This document shows, piece after piece, positions 21,434 through 33,713 of a stretch of DNA of 64,000 nt (position 1 is the first letter of the stretch; each line of letters opens with the position of its first letter). Location: assembly GCA_947471745.1 (NCBI GenBank), contig CANJKZ010001023.1, positions 1,688,501 to 1,752,500 on the forward strand, given 5' to 3'. The notes beneath the pieces were generated by a model. The model ran no database searches. It was not told the DNA's origin and worked only from the letters and a program-made list of their open reading frames with translations. Position numbers and translations under genes: made by a program. The stretch comes from Closterium sp. Naga37s-1 (taxonomy: Eukaryota; Streptophyta; Zygnematophyceae; Desmidiales; Closteriaceae).

Positions 21434-22640
21434 AATAGTTAGTGTAGTATCATGTGAGATTTCTTTCTATTGGTGGTGTACGCCACTTGCCATCTTCCCT
21501 TCTTCTATATCTTGTACCTTCCTTTCTAGCGAGCCCCCCTTGTTCTCTCGCAAATCTCTCGCCACCCACATAGCCGAATCTCCTAAGTCTAGAACGTTTC
21601 TTAAAAACCAGGCCCTCTTTTATCATTCTAAATACGCTGATTTTGCTGATTATGCAGTAATGAATCGTACTGCAAATCCAGTATGATTCATATTTTAGCA
21701 CTGTTATTTTAGTTTTAACATACTTGTTCACACTAACAAACCAATGTTGTAATGTACTAGCGACACTAATGAATCAGTGTGTTGGGGGCCACACTGATCT
21801 GCAGTTGACCGATTTTCAGAGGGGGGGGGGGTATAGGTTAGGGCACGTGTGTACAGACAGAGTGAGTTCGGCTCGAGATTCATGCTACACCACCCATACA
21901 CTTAGAAATTTGCAGTGTTGTTTAGATTGTTGGTGCGCACTGATGTGATTTGCCTCGCTGTAACTCCCACAGTGAGTCGGCCTCTCACCGCGTGAATAAC
22001 TGCCCAATGGGAGTAGTAACAACACATGTACTCCAAGGGGAAACGTGCCATCACGGCAAGAGTTTCTTCTGCGGATGCACGCGTTCTCCCTCTAGCCTAG
22101 AAACACGGCCACAACGGGCAAGGACCACCTTTCATCTCATGGCGGTGCAAGAGAAGTGACCCCTTTTTGCTCAAACCGTTTCTTCGTTCTCATCCGCTGC
22201 ACCTCATGAAAGCTCGGCACACTCAAGTGCTGTCGCAAAATTCCACCGCTCTGAGCAGCCATGGCCCCGCCATCGCCGGCAGGCAAGGGCTCAAACCCTG
22301 TCTCGCTTACAATGTCCAACAGCCCAATCACCCGTATTGGCCTATATTTCTTACGACAACCCACTCCACAACGTCGCCGTCGTGGATAGTGAAGTTTGTG
22401 TCGCCAGACTGCAAGAGAACTTTACCAATCTTGCAATCCTTGAGTCTTCTGTTGTTTGCCACCGTTATTTCGCACGTGCGATTCTTTGTCGTTGGTAACA
22501 ATGAATGTCATTGACCCAACCATGTGTTGTCCATAGAGTCTGTCCATGACTTGTTGAAGTTCTCTCGAGTGCGTCAGGCGATGCTGGCGATTCGTGGTGT
22601 AACAAGGCGGTCGAGGTCGGCGTGGTATTGGGAAGGGTGA
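21434..22640. other. Intergenic, no supported gene
   Basis: Mixed-composition DNA with short open stretches on both strands but no domain, repeat array or splice-consistent gene that I can support. A 10-bp G run lies near 21,821-21,830. Confidence 0.4.
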
Positions 22641-22689
22641 TTCTGGTGAGAAACGGCGAACTTGGGCGGAGACTCGGAAGTGCTTGGTG

Positions 22690-23806
22690 GTAACTGTCTA
22701 CGGGAGTTGGGTGTTGGCCCCGTCCTCGCTTGGGTGGAGCCGACTTCATGGTCGGGTGTGCAGGAGGTGCAGCGAGTGGGCGACGCCGACTTGGGCGAGC
22801 TGGCCGACGGGACCTGCACGGGGCCATTGCAAAGCCGCCGACTTCGGGTGCGGGCGTCCGACCTTACTGGAGTGGTCGACGAAAGGCTTCGTCGACCTGC
22901 GGGTAGCCGACTTCGTGGTCGGCTAAGTCGACTTGGCTAGCCGACTTGGGGATGAAGTCGGGGTAGTTGGCCGACTTCGGAGGGTAGCCAACTTGGAGGA
23001 AGTCGGCTACAATGGAACCGACTATGACATAGGCGGCCAGGACTAGTGGCCGACGAAGGGACTTGTCGACCCGGGAGGTGACGCAGACTTCGTAAAGCCG
23101 GAGAGCAGTCGTCGACGTGGGTGGTCAACGACCACGTACAACAGTTGGTGGGCACCTACCACCCAAGTTGGTGCCGACTTGGGGATGCTGACTTCAGGAG
23201 GTCGACCTGAGAGGGTGCTGACTTGAGGGCGCCGACTTCGGGAGGTCGACCAGGGGAAGTGGCCGACTTGGTGGCGTCGATCTAGGGAGTGGCCGACTTG
23301 GTGAAGTCGGCTGGTGGCGAAGCCGACCTCAGTGGTGGTATCCCGAGATCGGCGTGGCTGATCAGGTGCAGTTGACAGCACGAGCACGATCTGGTCTCTG
23401 CGCTGTGCAAGTGTCGAGACACAGCACACCAATCAACTGCGCGCACCTGCGAAGCGGGTGCACTGCTGTCCTACGGGTGCAACGCTGTGAAGCTGCCTTG
23501 GTGCAGCGTTGGCACACTGTCGACTTGCAGCGTTGGCAGATCGCGACTTTGCCCTGCTGGAGCGCGGTCGACCGTTCAGCGCTGCCAGTCGACCAACTTG
23601 TATGCTCGCATCTGATATAGTCAGTGTTGTTTTGTCATTTTGAACCATTGTTGTTAAATTTTGCTAGTGAAACTCTTGCCAACATCCTCCGTGAATGCGC
23701 AAGTAGAGAGAGCACAAGTGAACGACTAAGGAACGAACACTACGATCACTCCTACCCGTGCCTACCCCATAGACTAGCTTCCGTTGTACGAGTTATCTCC
23801 GCAGTA
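22690..23806 (+). repeat. Unclassified GTCGAC-rich repeat R, copy 1
   Basis: About 1.1 kb, rich in the words GTCGAC and AAGTCGGC. It is homologous to 25,190-26,305 in the opposite orientation. Shared blocks in order are GTGTTGG...GGAGCCGACTTC...GGTCGGGTGTGC, then CACGGGGCCA and AGCCGCCGAC, AACGCTG/GCAGCGTTGGCA repeats near 23,480-23,540, CATTTTGAACCATTG (about 23,637), and GATCACTCCTACCCGT with AGCTTCCG at the end. No coding domain was recognised. It might be a solo LTR of an unknown element or a non-autonomous transposon. Confidence 0.65.
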
Positions 23807-24639
23807 ACTTGTAGTGAGGTGCAATTTTTTGCCTATTGTTACAAAGTTTGACGGTCGGATCATTGCTCATGTTTGGCGTGATTGAGTCGATGGCCTTGAA
23901 TAGGTAGATGTTGTCATAGCAGCGGAACTGTCTACGAGGAGTCATGCAGTTCATGATCGTGATTTTCCCTTTGTCTTTGGTAGAAATGCACAAAGGAGCA
24001 CGCGATGTGCTTGCAACTACGGGAGGCGAGCTCGTGGTGAAGGCCTGAGGTGTGGCTATCGGTGCTGAGGGACGTGATGATGGTTGTGATGGAAAGCACG
24101 CGGATCTAGAGAGCGTAGTAAGAGGTTAAGTTCGCCGACTCCGACAGAACATTTCGTGCCAGCTCACACAACCTTAAAATATGAGCAGGTACGCGTTGAA
24201 AAGGTCTTCATCTCTAATTTCCATAATAATAACGCACGCCTTAAACCAAGATCTAGGCCAATCGCTATCGCGCTTTGAGAACGACGGGGTATCCTGGCGG
24301 AATTCCTAGGAAGCCATGGATTAGATCCAGGAAAGGCTTTAGCAAGAGTTTAGATCTGAAAGGTGACGAGTTTGCCAAACCCTACCATCCCAACCTTTCG
24401 TCCTACAACAAACGTCAACAATTCAAAGTGCCAAACTAGCAACACCAAAGATGTTGTAGTGAATAGCAAATGTTTGTTGGTGCTTGTTGGGTGCGAGTTC
24501 AATTCCATCCCGCAACAAGTTTGGCAATCACATTTTGCCCAAACCCTTGCCCAAACCAGCTAAAGAAAAATACCACAACCACCAATACAATCAACACTCC
24601 TCCTTGCTTGTGGTGGAGGTGGCTGAACACCACTGGGCA
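23807..24639. other. Spacer between R copy 1 and copia G, no gene seen
   Basis: AT-richer DNA without recognisable coding, RNA or repeat features. It could include decayed 3' flanks of copia G. Confidence 0.4.
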
Positions 24640-25185
24640 AAACCCTCCTTCACTCCACTCACCCTTCCCCATGGAGCGGTGTCATCCACATCATGATATC
24701 GTCAACGCAGAAAAGCTCCAGCCCTCCCACATCCTGCTCAGGCACCATGCCAACATGGGGCTGCATCCCCAACAAGGATGCGCACACACCATGACGCTCA
24801 AAGGGAAGGGGTTTGGTGAGTATGTCTGCTGCTTTGTGGTTGGCCAGACACCACCGGAGGATCACCTCGCCACTAGCCACCATCTCCCTAATGAAATGCC
24901 ACCGAACCTGCATGTGCTTGGTGCGGCCATGCAAGCATGCATTCTGTGCAGGGGTAATGGCAGACTGGTTGTCCACAAATACAGACACACCACCAGCAAA
25001 CTCATGCCCAAACTCCTCAAACAAATGTTTCAGTTACACACCCTCCTAAATGCACTGAGACAGACGGATGTACTCACTCTCAGTGATGGACAATGCAACC
25101 ACCGGCTGCCTCTTGCTTTGCCAAGAGATGGCTGCACCATTGAGGCAATAGACATAGCCAGTGTGACTCCTGCGGAGAGTCATTC
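24640..25185 (-). mobile_element. Copia G remnant, RNase H part
   Basis: The minus strand encodes the end of a copia pol: [20 protein letters not shown], then FVDNQSAITPAQNACLHGRT, HMQVRWHFIREMV and the closing ADILTKPLPFERH. It differs clearly from the A-D/H family (FTKALP) and resembles more generic plant-type copia. It is broken and has no visible LTRs. Its RT portion continues at 26,306-27,040, beyond repeat R copy 2. Confidence 0.8.
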
Positions 25186-25189
25186 AACA

Positions 25190-26305
25190 CCGGAAGCTGG
25201 ACTACGGGGGAAGGTACGGGTAGGAGTGATCAAAACATTCCTTAGTTGTTTGCTTGTATTCTCTCTATGCACAAAGGTTCAAAAAGGTTCACCACAATGG
25301 TTCAAAATGATGGCAACAAAATTGGCAAAAATGTTTACATCAGAAGCATGTTTGCCTAGCACACAGGCAGGTCGACTGCCAGCGCAACAAAGGCGACCGC
25401 GCTCCAGCACTTCAAGGTCGATCGCGCTCGAGCACTGCAAGGTGGCGACTTGCCAACGTAGGAAGTCGGTGGCGTGCCAACGCTGCAGCAAGGCGGCCGT
25501 CCAGCGTTGCATCCGCAGGTGTCAGTAGTGCACACGCGCGCACCTACTTCGTAGGTGCTTGGATACGGTTGGTGCGACGTGCACCGTTGTGTGCACGGCG
25601 CATGTGCCAGGTCGGCCACGTGCCATTGACTACGCCTCATCAACCAGGTCGACCTCAGGATACCACTCCGAGGTCAGCTTCGCCAAAACCTCCTGGGCGA
25701 TGGTCGCGCACCTCGCAGAACCTCGTCGCCTTGGTAACTTGGTCGACCAGGAAACCACCAAGTCGGCGTTGACTTGCGCGGTAGAAGTCAACCAACTGCT
25801 GTATGTGCTCGTCGACCATCCAGGTCGACGGCTGCCAGCCGACTTCACCTAGTCGGCTACTTCCCTGGTCAACGGACCCGTAGTCGACCACACCGGCTGT
25901 CCGCCGACTTCGCCAAGTCGCCTTCCCAAGTCGCCTTCCCAAGTCGGCGCCCACACGGCGTCGACTTGGGCGATAGGTGCCCACCAACTGCTATACGTGG
26001 TCGTCGCCACCCACGTCAACGACCACCCTATGACTTTACGAAGTCGGCGTTACCAGATCGGCGCCAACAAGTAAGTGTCCCCTTCCAGGTCGACGAACCG
26101 CTTCGTTGACCTCCCAGTTGAAGTCGGTCACCGGCTCCCGTCGTCGGCGGCTTCACAGTGGCCCCGTGGAGGTCGACCAAGTCCGTTGACCTGCTCGCCC
26201 AAGTCAGCGTCCGCCACTGCAGTTGATCGGCTGCACCTCCCGCACACCCGACCACGAAGTCGGCTCCGCCCAAGTGAGGAAGAAGCCAACACCCACTTCT
26301 CGTTA
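25190..26305 (-). repeat. Repeat R copy 2, inserted in copia G
   Basis: About 1.1 kb homologous to 22,690-23,806 but inverted, interrupting the copia G pol between its RT and RNase H portions. Both copies end in sequence around TCTCCGCAG. A target duplication was not convincing by eye. Confidence 0.65.
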
Positions 26306-27040
26306 ACTATTCATGCAAATCTCCAGCATAATCAACATCACTAAAGCCCACCAACTCGACTTGATGTTCACTGCGTGCAGGGAAGAAGACACCAGACTTC
26401 ACGCAACCTTTCAGGTACTTCAACACTCTCTTCGCGGCCTGCAGGTGGAATGCCTTGGGACAGGACACCAAATTGGACAGCTATGACACTGCATAAGAAA
26501 TCTGGGGCTGTGTGGTTGTGCTTGCATACATGAGGGATCCCACATTGCTTTGATAGAGCTGAACCAGCTCATCTCTCAGCAAGGGCTCCTCAGCATGTGC
26601 ATGCACGTCAAAAACCGTAGGGAGAGGGGTACGCATGGGGTTAGCCTTAGAAAGCCCAAAGGAATCAAGCATGCTGAGAATGTACCTCTCTTGTTGAATC
26701 AAGATGCCACTCCCAGGAAGCTCAATCTGCACCCCCAAATATTACTTCATGTGGAAACGAGAGGACAAGAGACTGTTCACCTCCTTCAACAAGACCATGC
26801 TCGAACACGAGCAGAATGTCATCCACAAAGAGGTAGAGGGACATCCTGCCCTCACGCCTCACCAAGTGGTACAATGTGGGGTCACACTCCGACCTCTCCA
26901 AGCCAAAATCCGTTAGGGCCTCATCAAACTTGAGGTACCACTTCCTTGGAGCTTGCTTCAACCATAATCAAAACCAGGGGGCTGCCTCATATAAAGCTCC
27001 TCCTTCAAGACCCCATGAAGATAGGCAGTTGTCACATCCA
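26306..27040 (-). mobile_element. Copia G remnant, reverse transcriptase part
   Basis: Minus-strand copia [13 protein letters not shown] (about 26,985), KQAPRKWYLKFDEALTDFGL, CDPTLYHLVRREGRMSLYLF, the catalytic box LFVDDILLV (about 26,838) and GVQIELPGSGILIQQERYIL. It ends abruptly at about 27,040, where element H begins in the opposite orientation. Old and broken. Confidence 0.8.
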
Positions 27041-28857
27041 CATGATCAGCTCAACCTCTGGCCCCGTGTCTCCTTGCCGGACACCTCGCCTACAATGCGT
27101 TGGAAGAGGGAGGTTGGCGATGCGTCGGTGTTCCGGGTCTGGGGCTGTCGTGCCTTTGTCCGCGATACCTCCGCGGACAAGCTCTCCTCTCGCGCTATTC
27201 CCTTCGTCTTCCTTGGCTTTCCCCCTGACGTGCCTGGCCGGCAGTTTTACCACCCCACCTCGCGCCGTGTCCTGCCCTCTTAAGACGTCACGTTTGACGA
27301 GTCGGTTCCCTTTGATCGTCTCTTCCCCTAATGCACAGCCCCTCACCCCCCCCCCCTCCGCTCTTCCTTGCTCCCGGTCCCCCTCTGGTAGACCCCCTCC
27401 CACCTCAGGGTCCTGCTCCCTCAGGTGTGTCTCAGGCAGGTAGACCCACTCCCCTTAGCTGAGCCTATCGAGGTAGCTGTTGACTCTGGTGCTGCTGCGG
27501 GAGGTGCTGCTAGGGGTGCTGCGTCTGGGGGTGCTGAGCCTGAGCGTGCGGAGCCTAGGGGTGATGAGCCTGGGGTTGGTGAGTCTGACGGTGCGGAGCC
27601 TGGGGGTGCTAAGCCTGAGCGTGCGGAGCCTGGGGGTGCTGAGCCTGGGGGTGCTGAGCCTACGGGTGCGGAGCCTCGGGGTGCTGAGCCTAGGGGTGCG
27701 GAGCCTGGGGGTACTGAGTCTGGGGGTGCTGAGCAAAGAGGTACTGGGTCTGCTGGAGGTCCTGCGGGTGCCTCGTCACGGCGGGAGCCTCTCTCTCCAC
27801 TGCAGCTGTGCGAGTGGTTTGCTCGACGCACCCGCCTTCGGAGTGGCGCTGCTGGAGCTGGGGGGCCTGCCGCTGGAGACACTGCCGCTGGAGGCACTGG
27901 AGCTGGAGGCGCTGGAGCTGCTGGTCCTGGAGGTGCTGGCAGTCCTGCTGGAGCTGGAGGTACCGGAGGTGCTGGAGCTGCTGGTCCTGGAGGTGCTCGT
28001 GCTGGAGGTGCTGGAGCTGCCGGAGCTGGTGGTGCTGCTAGTACTCGAGGTGCTGGAGGTGCTGGAGGTGTTGGAGCTGCTGGTCCCGGAGGTGCTCATA
28101 CTGGAGGTACTGGAGCTGCTGGAGCTGGTGGTGCTGCAGGCGTTGGAGCTGGAGACTTAGGAGCTGGAGGTGCTGGCGCTGGGGGTGCTAGAGCTGTCGG
28201 TACTGGTGCTGGAGGCACTATGCGGCCGCGACCATACTTTGTTCCACTGCTTTGCCAGGTTCTTAGTCTCCCGTCTTCTACTGACCTTACTCCACCTCTA
28301 CTGTGTCCACCGCCTGACCAGTCACAGCCACAGTAACAGCCCGCCCCCCCACTGCCTGCTCCTTCTCTTTACACTGAGCAGACAGTTTCTCTTATAGAGC
28401 GTCGTGAGCCTGCATCTCGCCCTGCCTCGCCTGTTCGCGCTGGTCGCACTGGTAGTCGTGTTCCGCGTCCGCGTCCTCCTCCTGTCCCCGGCACTCACCT
28501 TATGACACTTCGTCCTTCCTCTGTTCCACTGCGAGTTCCCTTGCCGTCCCCTCCTGCGTCCTCTCTTCGTGACGGTCCGAGAGTCTAAAAGATGTTCGTG
28601 CTACCATTCCTACTGTCACGCGTTTTCTAGCCACTGTTGTCACTGACCCTTCATTTGAGACCACTGCTGCGTCTGCCCTAGTTGTTGAGCTTGTTGACTT
28701 TGCTGCTGCGTGTCGTCTCGACTACGCCGCTAGTCTTGTTGCTGAGTCTGAGTCTGTCTATCCTCCGTCCGTCGGGGGTGAGTGTGCTCTTGGCACGGAC
28801 GTCCTTGAGGACAGGCAGGAGGACTTCGAGTGTCTTGCAACTGCTGTACCTCATCTC

Positions 28858-29532
28858 GTGGCCATGCTGCTTGCACCTGAGGGAGACCCGGATGCACCAG
28901 ACATCCCGACCCCACGCATTTACGCAGAGGCGGTAGAGGGTCCCTACTCCTCTCAGTGGCAGTCAGCCATGGATGCAGAGATGGCATCCTGGAAGTCCAC
29001 AGGCACTTACGTCGATGCAGTTCCCCCTCCTGGGGCGAACATAGTCGATGGCATGTGGATTTTCAAGGTGAAGCGGCCGTCGGGTTCTCCGCCTGTCTTC
29101 AAGGCTCGTTATGTTGCTCGAGGCTTTAGTCAGCGACAAGGAGTTGGCCTCTTCCAGACCTTCTCCCCTACCCCGAAGATGACCACTCTTCGGGTTTTGC
29201 TGCACGACCCTGCTCAGCGTGACTACGAGCTTCACTCTCTTGACTTCAGCACAGCTTTCTTACAGGGCAGCCTGCACGAGGAGATCTGGCTACGCCGCCC
29301 ACCTGGCTTTACTAGGTCGTTTCCTGCAGGTACTCAGTGGAGCCTCCGACAGCCAGTCTACGGTCTCCGCCAGGCGCCTCGCGAGTGGCACAACACAGTG
29401 AGGACGACGATTGCGGCACTTGGGTTTGCTCCTTCGACAGCTAACCCGTCGCTGTTTTCTGCGCACCGACACTTGGCTGCCGCCGTTCTACATCCGCGTG
29501 TACGTCGACGACTTGGGTTTTGCCACTCCTGA
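28858..29532 (+). CDS. Element H RT frame
   Basis: Open stretch with the N-terminal and palm parts of copia RT: AMLLAPEGDPDAPDIPTPR, VDGMWIFKVKRPSGSPPVFK, LHSLDFSTAFLQGSLHEEIW and RQPVYGLRQAPREWHN. Part of a fossil element. Confidence 0.8.
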   Translation: MAMLLAPEGDPDAPDIPTPRIYAEAVEGPYSSQWQSAMDAEMASWKSTGTYVDAVPPPGANIVDGMWIFKVKRPSGSPPVFKARYVARGFSQRQGVGLFQTFSPTPKMTTLRVLLHDPAQRDYELHSLDFSTAFLQGSLHEEIWLRRPPGFTRSFPAGTQWSLRQPVYGLRQAPREWHNTVRTTIAALGFAPSTANPSLFSAHRHLAAAVLHPRVRRRLGFCHS

Positions 29533-30280
29533 CACTGAGGCACTGGCCCTAGTGAATTCAGAGCTGCATAAGAGATACACGTGCACAGACCTGGGTGAGT
29601 TGTGCAGCTATCTTGGCTTGCAGATCATTCGGGACAGAGCATGGCACACCATCACCTTGACTCAGTCATACATGGTGCACCAGGTCCTTCAGCGCTTCCG
29701 CTTCCAGTACTCTTCGCCACAGTCCACTCCTCTGCCTACCGGTCACTCGCTCTCAGCTCCACCTTCAGACAAGTCCGTAGAGCCGAGTGGCCCGTATCCA
29801 GAGCTTGTGGGTTGCCTCATGTACCTGATGACCTGCACTCGACCTGACCTTGCCTACCCTCTTAGCATCCTTGCACGCTACGTTGCGCCCGGGAGACACC
29901 GACTAGAACACTGGGAGGCCGCTAAGAGGGTGTTGTGCTACTTGTGCAGTACGTCGGGCATGGGGCTCATGCTTGGAGGACGGGCTCGAGTTGTTCTCAT
30001 TGGCCACGCAAACGCGTCTTGGGTTGATGACCTGGCTACGCAGCGGTCGTCACACGGTTACACCTTCAGCATAGGCCCCGGTTTTGTTTCTTGGTGGTCT
30101 ACCCGCTCATCTTCTGTTCTCAGTTCGAGTTGTGAGGCTGAGATCTACGCATGGGCCATGGCTACACAGGAGTTACGTTGTCTCACTTACCTGCTGACCG
30201 GCTTGGGAGAGCGGCCTAGTTCTCCTCCAGTTCTGTACGTAGACAACAAGGCCATGATTGCCTTGTGTCAGGGGCACTGA
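29411..30280 (+). CDS. Element H RT end and RNase H frame
   Basis: Open stretch with the RT catalytic box VYVDDLGFATPD, LGLQIIRDRAW, the QSTPLPTGHSLSAPPSD segment and RNase H (SSSCEAEIYAWAMATQELR, LYVDNKAMIAL). Part of a fossil element. Confidence 0.8.
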   Translation: MRHLGLLLRQLTRRCFLRTDTWLPPFYIRVYVDDLGFATPDTEALALVNSELHKRYTCTDLGELCSYLGLQIIRDRAWHTITLTQSYMVHQVLQRFRFQYSSPQSTPLPTGHSLSAPPSDKSVEPSGPYPELVGCLMYLMTCTRPDLAYPLSILARYVAPGRHRLEHWEAAKRVLCYLCSTSGMGLMLGGRARVVLIGHANASWVDDLATQRSSHGYTFSIGPGFVSWWSTRSSSVLSSSCEAEIYAWAMATQELRCLTYLLTGLGERPSSPPVLYVDNKAMIALCQGH

Positions 30281-30589
30281 CTGGAGCACAGGACGAAGCA
30301 CATCGCTCTGCGTTACTTCCTTGCTCGAGAGTTGCAACAGCGTGGTCAGCTTCGTCTTGCTTTCGTGGCCACTCAGGCCAACACAGCTGATATATTCACC
30401 AAGGCACTTCGACCTCGTGATCATCAGCGTTTCTATACTGTTTTAGGCCTTGTGCCTACTTTGCCTCACTTGCTCACTTCGTGACTTTGCTTGTACTGTG
30501 ATCTATATACTTATACATGCATGCTTACACTTGCTAGGTTGTGATAATTGTACTGCTTGTCCCGATTTATGTAATTCTGCATGTGAGTT

Positions 30590-30681
30590 GGCCTTGTGGC
30601 CATTTGCTTGTGCTCAGAATGTGTGGTGATTTCGTGATCCACCCTGAGCTTGCTTTGTTTCTCTTGACTTGTCTTGTGACC
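30590..30681 (+). other. Paired hairpins in 3' noncoding region of H
   Basis: GGCC-TTGT-GGCC at 30,590-30,601 and a weaker TGTC-TTGT-GACC at about 30,670-30,681, at the same place and spacing as in B and C. Confidence 0.45.
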
Positions 30682-30711
30682 CCTTGCTCCTCCACTTTGT
30701 CTATGGGGGTG

Positions 30712-30832
30712 TGTCAAACTATTATATTGTGCGTGTTGTGTAGGCTGTAGTGGGGTAGCCACAACCCAATTAGGGTTAGTACTTGTACCCAACATTTTCA
30801 TAGTTCATTCATCCTCGCTGACTCTTCTGACA
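30712..30832 (+). repeat. Element H 3' LTR
   Basis: 121-bp TGTCAAACTATT...TTCTGACA repeat preceded by CTATGGGGGTG. The internal GTAGGCTGTAGTGGGGTAGCC matches element C's LTR. Confidence 0.8.
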
Positions 30833-33700
30833 ATTTTTGAATAAACCACCCCAAACTCGTAACTCGCATGATGTTTAGGGTTGTCCCGTTTCCAGATCGC
30901 AACTTCTTCCGATGTTTTTTTTTTTTTTTCGAAGTTAATAGATTCAATTGGCTCACTCGGAAAACTGCAGAGTTTAAAGTTTTTTTGGTGGTAGTTACAC
31001 GTATGACCACGTCATTTTCTCGCGTTAACTAAACTACCAAACAGTAGAAAACAATTGATATAGTGAAATTACTCGTTGTATTTTTACCGGAAATGTTATC
31101 GAGTCCAATGTGGCATGCTTTCCCGTAGTCAGGCAAGGTCCCACTTCGTGTCAGAACGTGCGAGGAAAACAACAAAATGGGCAAGTACCCCTTTTGTACA
31201 CCCTGTATCCCACATTCGCTGTATCACTTACATTAAAGCTTGGCCTGCAGGAACTCCCCGCGTCAGGTGTGAAGTTGGTCACAATTGCTTGAATTCGGCT
31301 CCATGTGGTGCTAAAGCGATAGATGTAAACTCTGAAATCGTTGGGGTAGGGTAACTCAGAGCACGCATACGGTTGAAGGACCAGTAACGTGTGAACTCAG
31401 TAAGGAAAACAGCAACGGTTTCTCGTAAAGTTCAATGCTGCATTTTTTATATGGGTACCGCATAACAAGAACACTTTGCAAACTTCACAGTGCCTTGCTC
31501 AACGCACCACAGTGGCGTGGCGAAACTGGCTTTTAACGTGAAGCCCAGAACACATCGCGAGAACCCTAATTAGCAGCTCTTTACCATTTTTGGAATCACA
31601 ACGACCACAAGCTGAAAGTTCTGGATTTTGTGATGTAACACCTCTATCTCCGGGGGGTATCTCAAGTGGGAAGGACGTGACAAACGACGGCGCGAGAGAC
31701 TCTCTCGCATGTGTATTTGGGACCCGAGGCATCTGACTGTTCACCACTTTCGAGAAGTTCTCGACATCCCCCACTTGATTCCACGGCCATCCCAACGCCG
31801 TCGTTTTTTTTTTTTTTAATTGGATGTGCTGGCAAACACCGCCTTTGAGACAAACCCTCACTACTTCCCAGTTGCATCCTTCGTACCTATTGCTACCACC
31901 GCCAAACACACAGAACAATGCCTCGTCATAATTACCCTAGATAGTTGCGGCGTACTGCCCTGCCGTAGCTGAATTCTGAGCAGGTGCTTCTTGCCTTATA
32001 GTGGTACCGATCATGGCGGAGGCGGTCATAGTAGTGCGCGGAGAGTTTGCTGGACGACAAGTTTGACGCGTATGAGACGACCAATTATCGCATGTGGGTT
32101 CGATCCAAAACCGAGGCGTTTTCCAGGTGAGCCGACGAGCATCTATGATGTTCCCTGTAAATGCTATACTACTTCGAGCTGATGGGCTGGAACTTGCGAC
32201 GGCTTGTTACATTGCAGCTTCATTAGTGCCACATTTTCCAATTGGCATTTAAAAGCACGCGACTCGCGTAAAATGGGACGCCCAAAACCTGTCAACAATT
32301 GGCGTATCCAGCAGGCATGCGCACCTGGGCATGGCCTACAAAGCTGTTAGCACACACAAAGCAATCATTTCGAGCCAAGGAATGCAGATGCAATGTCACT
32401 GTGTAGCCGAACAATGGAACCCCTTTCACATTGTGTTTCCTGGAGGGGTGTGTGTTTGACCGCATGCCAGTTTGGCCAATTGCGCGGTAGAGAATCTTCC
32501 ACTATTGTCGTTACAGCTTGGAGTTTTTCGAACTCAGGTTCAAAATAGACTACGAATTCGTGTGCAGGTTGAGAAAAACATTTTGGGGCTATAACAATCG
32601 TGATTACAGCGATAGAAGTTTGGATAAGGCATTGCTGACGCGGCGACAACATCCAATTGTCAGCGTGTGGTGTGAAAATTGGATGTTACAGCTCGGATGT
32701 CACGCGCCTGTGGCCGACGATTCGCCTAGGGTTACCCATAATCTCGTCATCAGCCAGTAATCGCCTTGGGCCGCCTGCGTCACTGGCGTTACAGTCAAAC
32801 GCATATAGTCGCTGCGCGAATCGCGTGGATATCAGGTGAGATATTTTACGTCAATGACGCAATCTCTGACATTGATCTTGTCTGTGCCTTCTATATTCCC
32901 AGGATAGGGTGAAGAAGCAATCTACGATCCCCCTATCGTTTCATTTCTGGTTCCGAAGTTATATACATCCCGCGTTTTCGGCCACAGCAACGCCATACAA
33001 GTTTTGGTAAGCTCGCTTTTGGTGCTCGATGCTCTTTGCTGACTAACTATGGTTCTGTGCTGTCTGGCTCAGTTGTGTTTGTTGGCAGCATGTTGCAGGT
33101 ATGGAGTGTCGTTTTACTCCTAAGTGTTAGAATAATGCGTGCTGCAATTGTGGAATAACTATTATCTCGTACGTTGTATAGAGCTCTGAGCGCTGGTAGG
33201 ATCTGTTAGGCATGTGCTAATATTCGTGGTTATTATTATTATCCGTGAGTGAACATGTTAATCTGTTAGGCACTGCAGAAAATCACAAATATAGCAGGAG
33301 CTTTCGAATGTTTGTGGCACCATTTGAGGTCTGAACTAACAATTCCAATCAATGTAGCGCATGCAGTGGAAGCAGTAACCATATTTTTTCTGATGCGTAA
33401 GTTTCAAATTCGTATAATTTACCACACTAAGTGTACTATGGTAACCTTTTAGATCCGTTACAGATCCTCTAGTACGGATTTCCTCGATTCTTGTACTGAG
33501 TATGAACATTATTGGACGTTTTCTGATGCAATCGTTGGCGAGCCTGACGAGGAGTGCACTTACAAACCTGACAACGAGACCTCAAACAATCCCTGCACGT
33601 AGAGGAATCCACATGATAGACCTCAAACATTGGTGTTTGGGACATACTTCAAGCAGTGCTTTAGGATTTCTTGAGGAATGATTTCCACCAAAAAAAATTG
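30833..33700. other. Intergenic, no gene seen
   Basis: AT-richer 2.9-kb stretch with short poly(T) runs (about 30,917 and 31,805). None of the open frames has a recognisable domain or a consistent exon structure. The 5' region and promoter of the polycystin gene probably lie in its right part, but I could not place a start site. Confidence 0.5.
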
Positions 33701-33713
33701 AACTCGGAGTTCC

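Larger units (their letters stand above)
27041..30832 (+). mobile_element. Copia element H, 3' part
   Basis: Plus-strand member of the GC-rich copia family, entering within integrase ([16 protein letters not shown]). It continues through a linker (about 27,420-28,380) with EPGGA repeats and one LSPLQLCEWFARRTRLRSGA module (about 27,794), RT (about 28,860-29,640), RNase H (about 29,900-30,430), a 3' noncoding region, polypurine tract and 3' LTR. Gag, protease and the 5' LTR are not present next to it. Several breaks; fossil. The junction with copia G at about 27,040 shows no target duplication, so rearrangement is more likely than simple insertion. Confidence 0.85.

Noticed and set aside
22137-22364. 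Minus-strand 75-codon frame
   Set aside because: No recognisable family and surrounded by non-coding DNA.
31499-31918. Minus-strand 139-codon frame in the 30.8-33.7 kb gap
   Set aside because: Contains a poly(T)-derived Lys run, no domain, and no matching exon structure.
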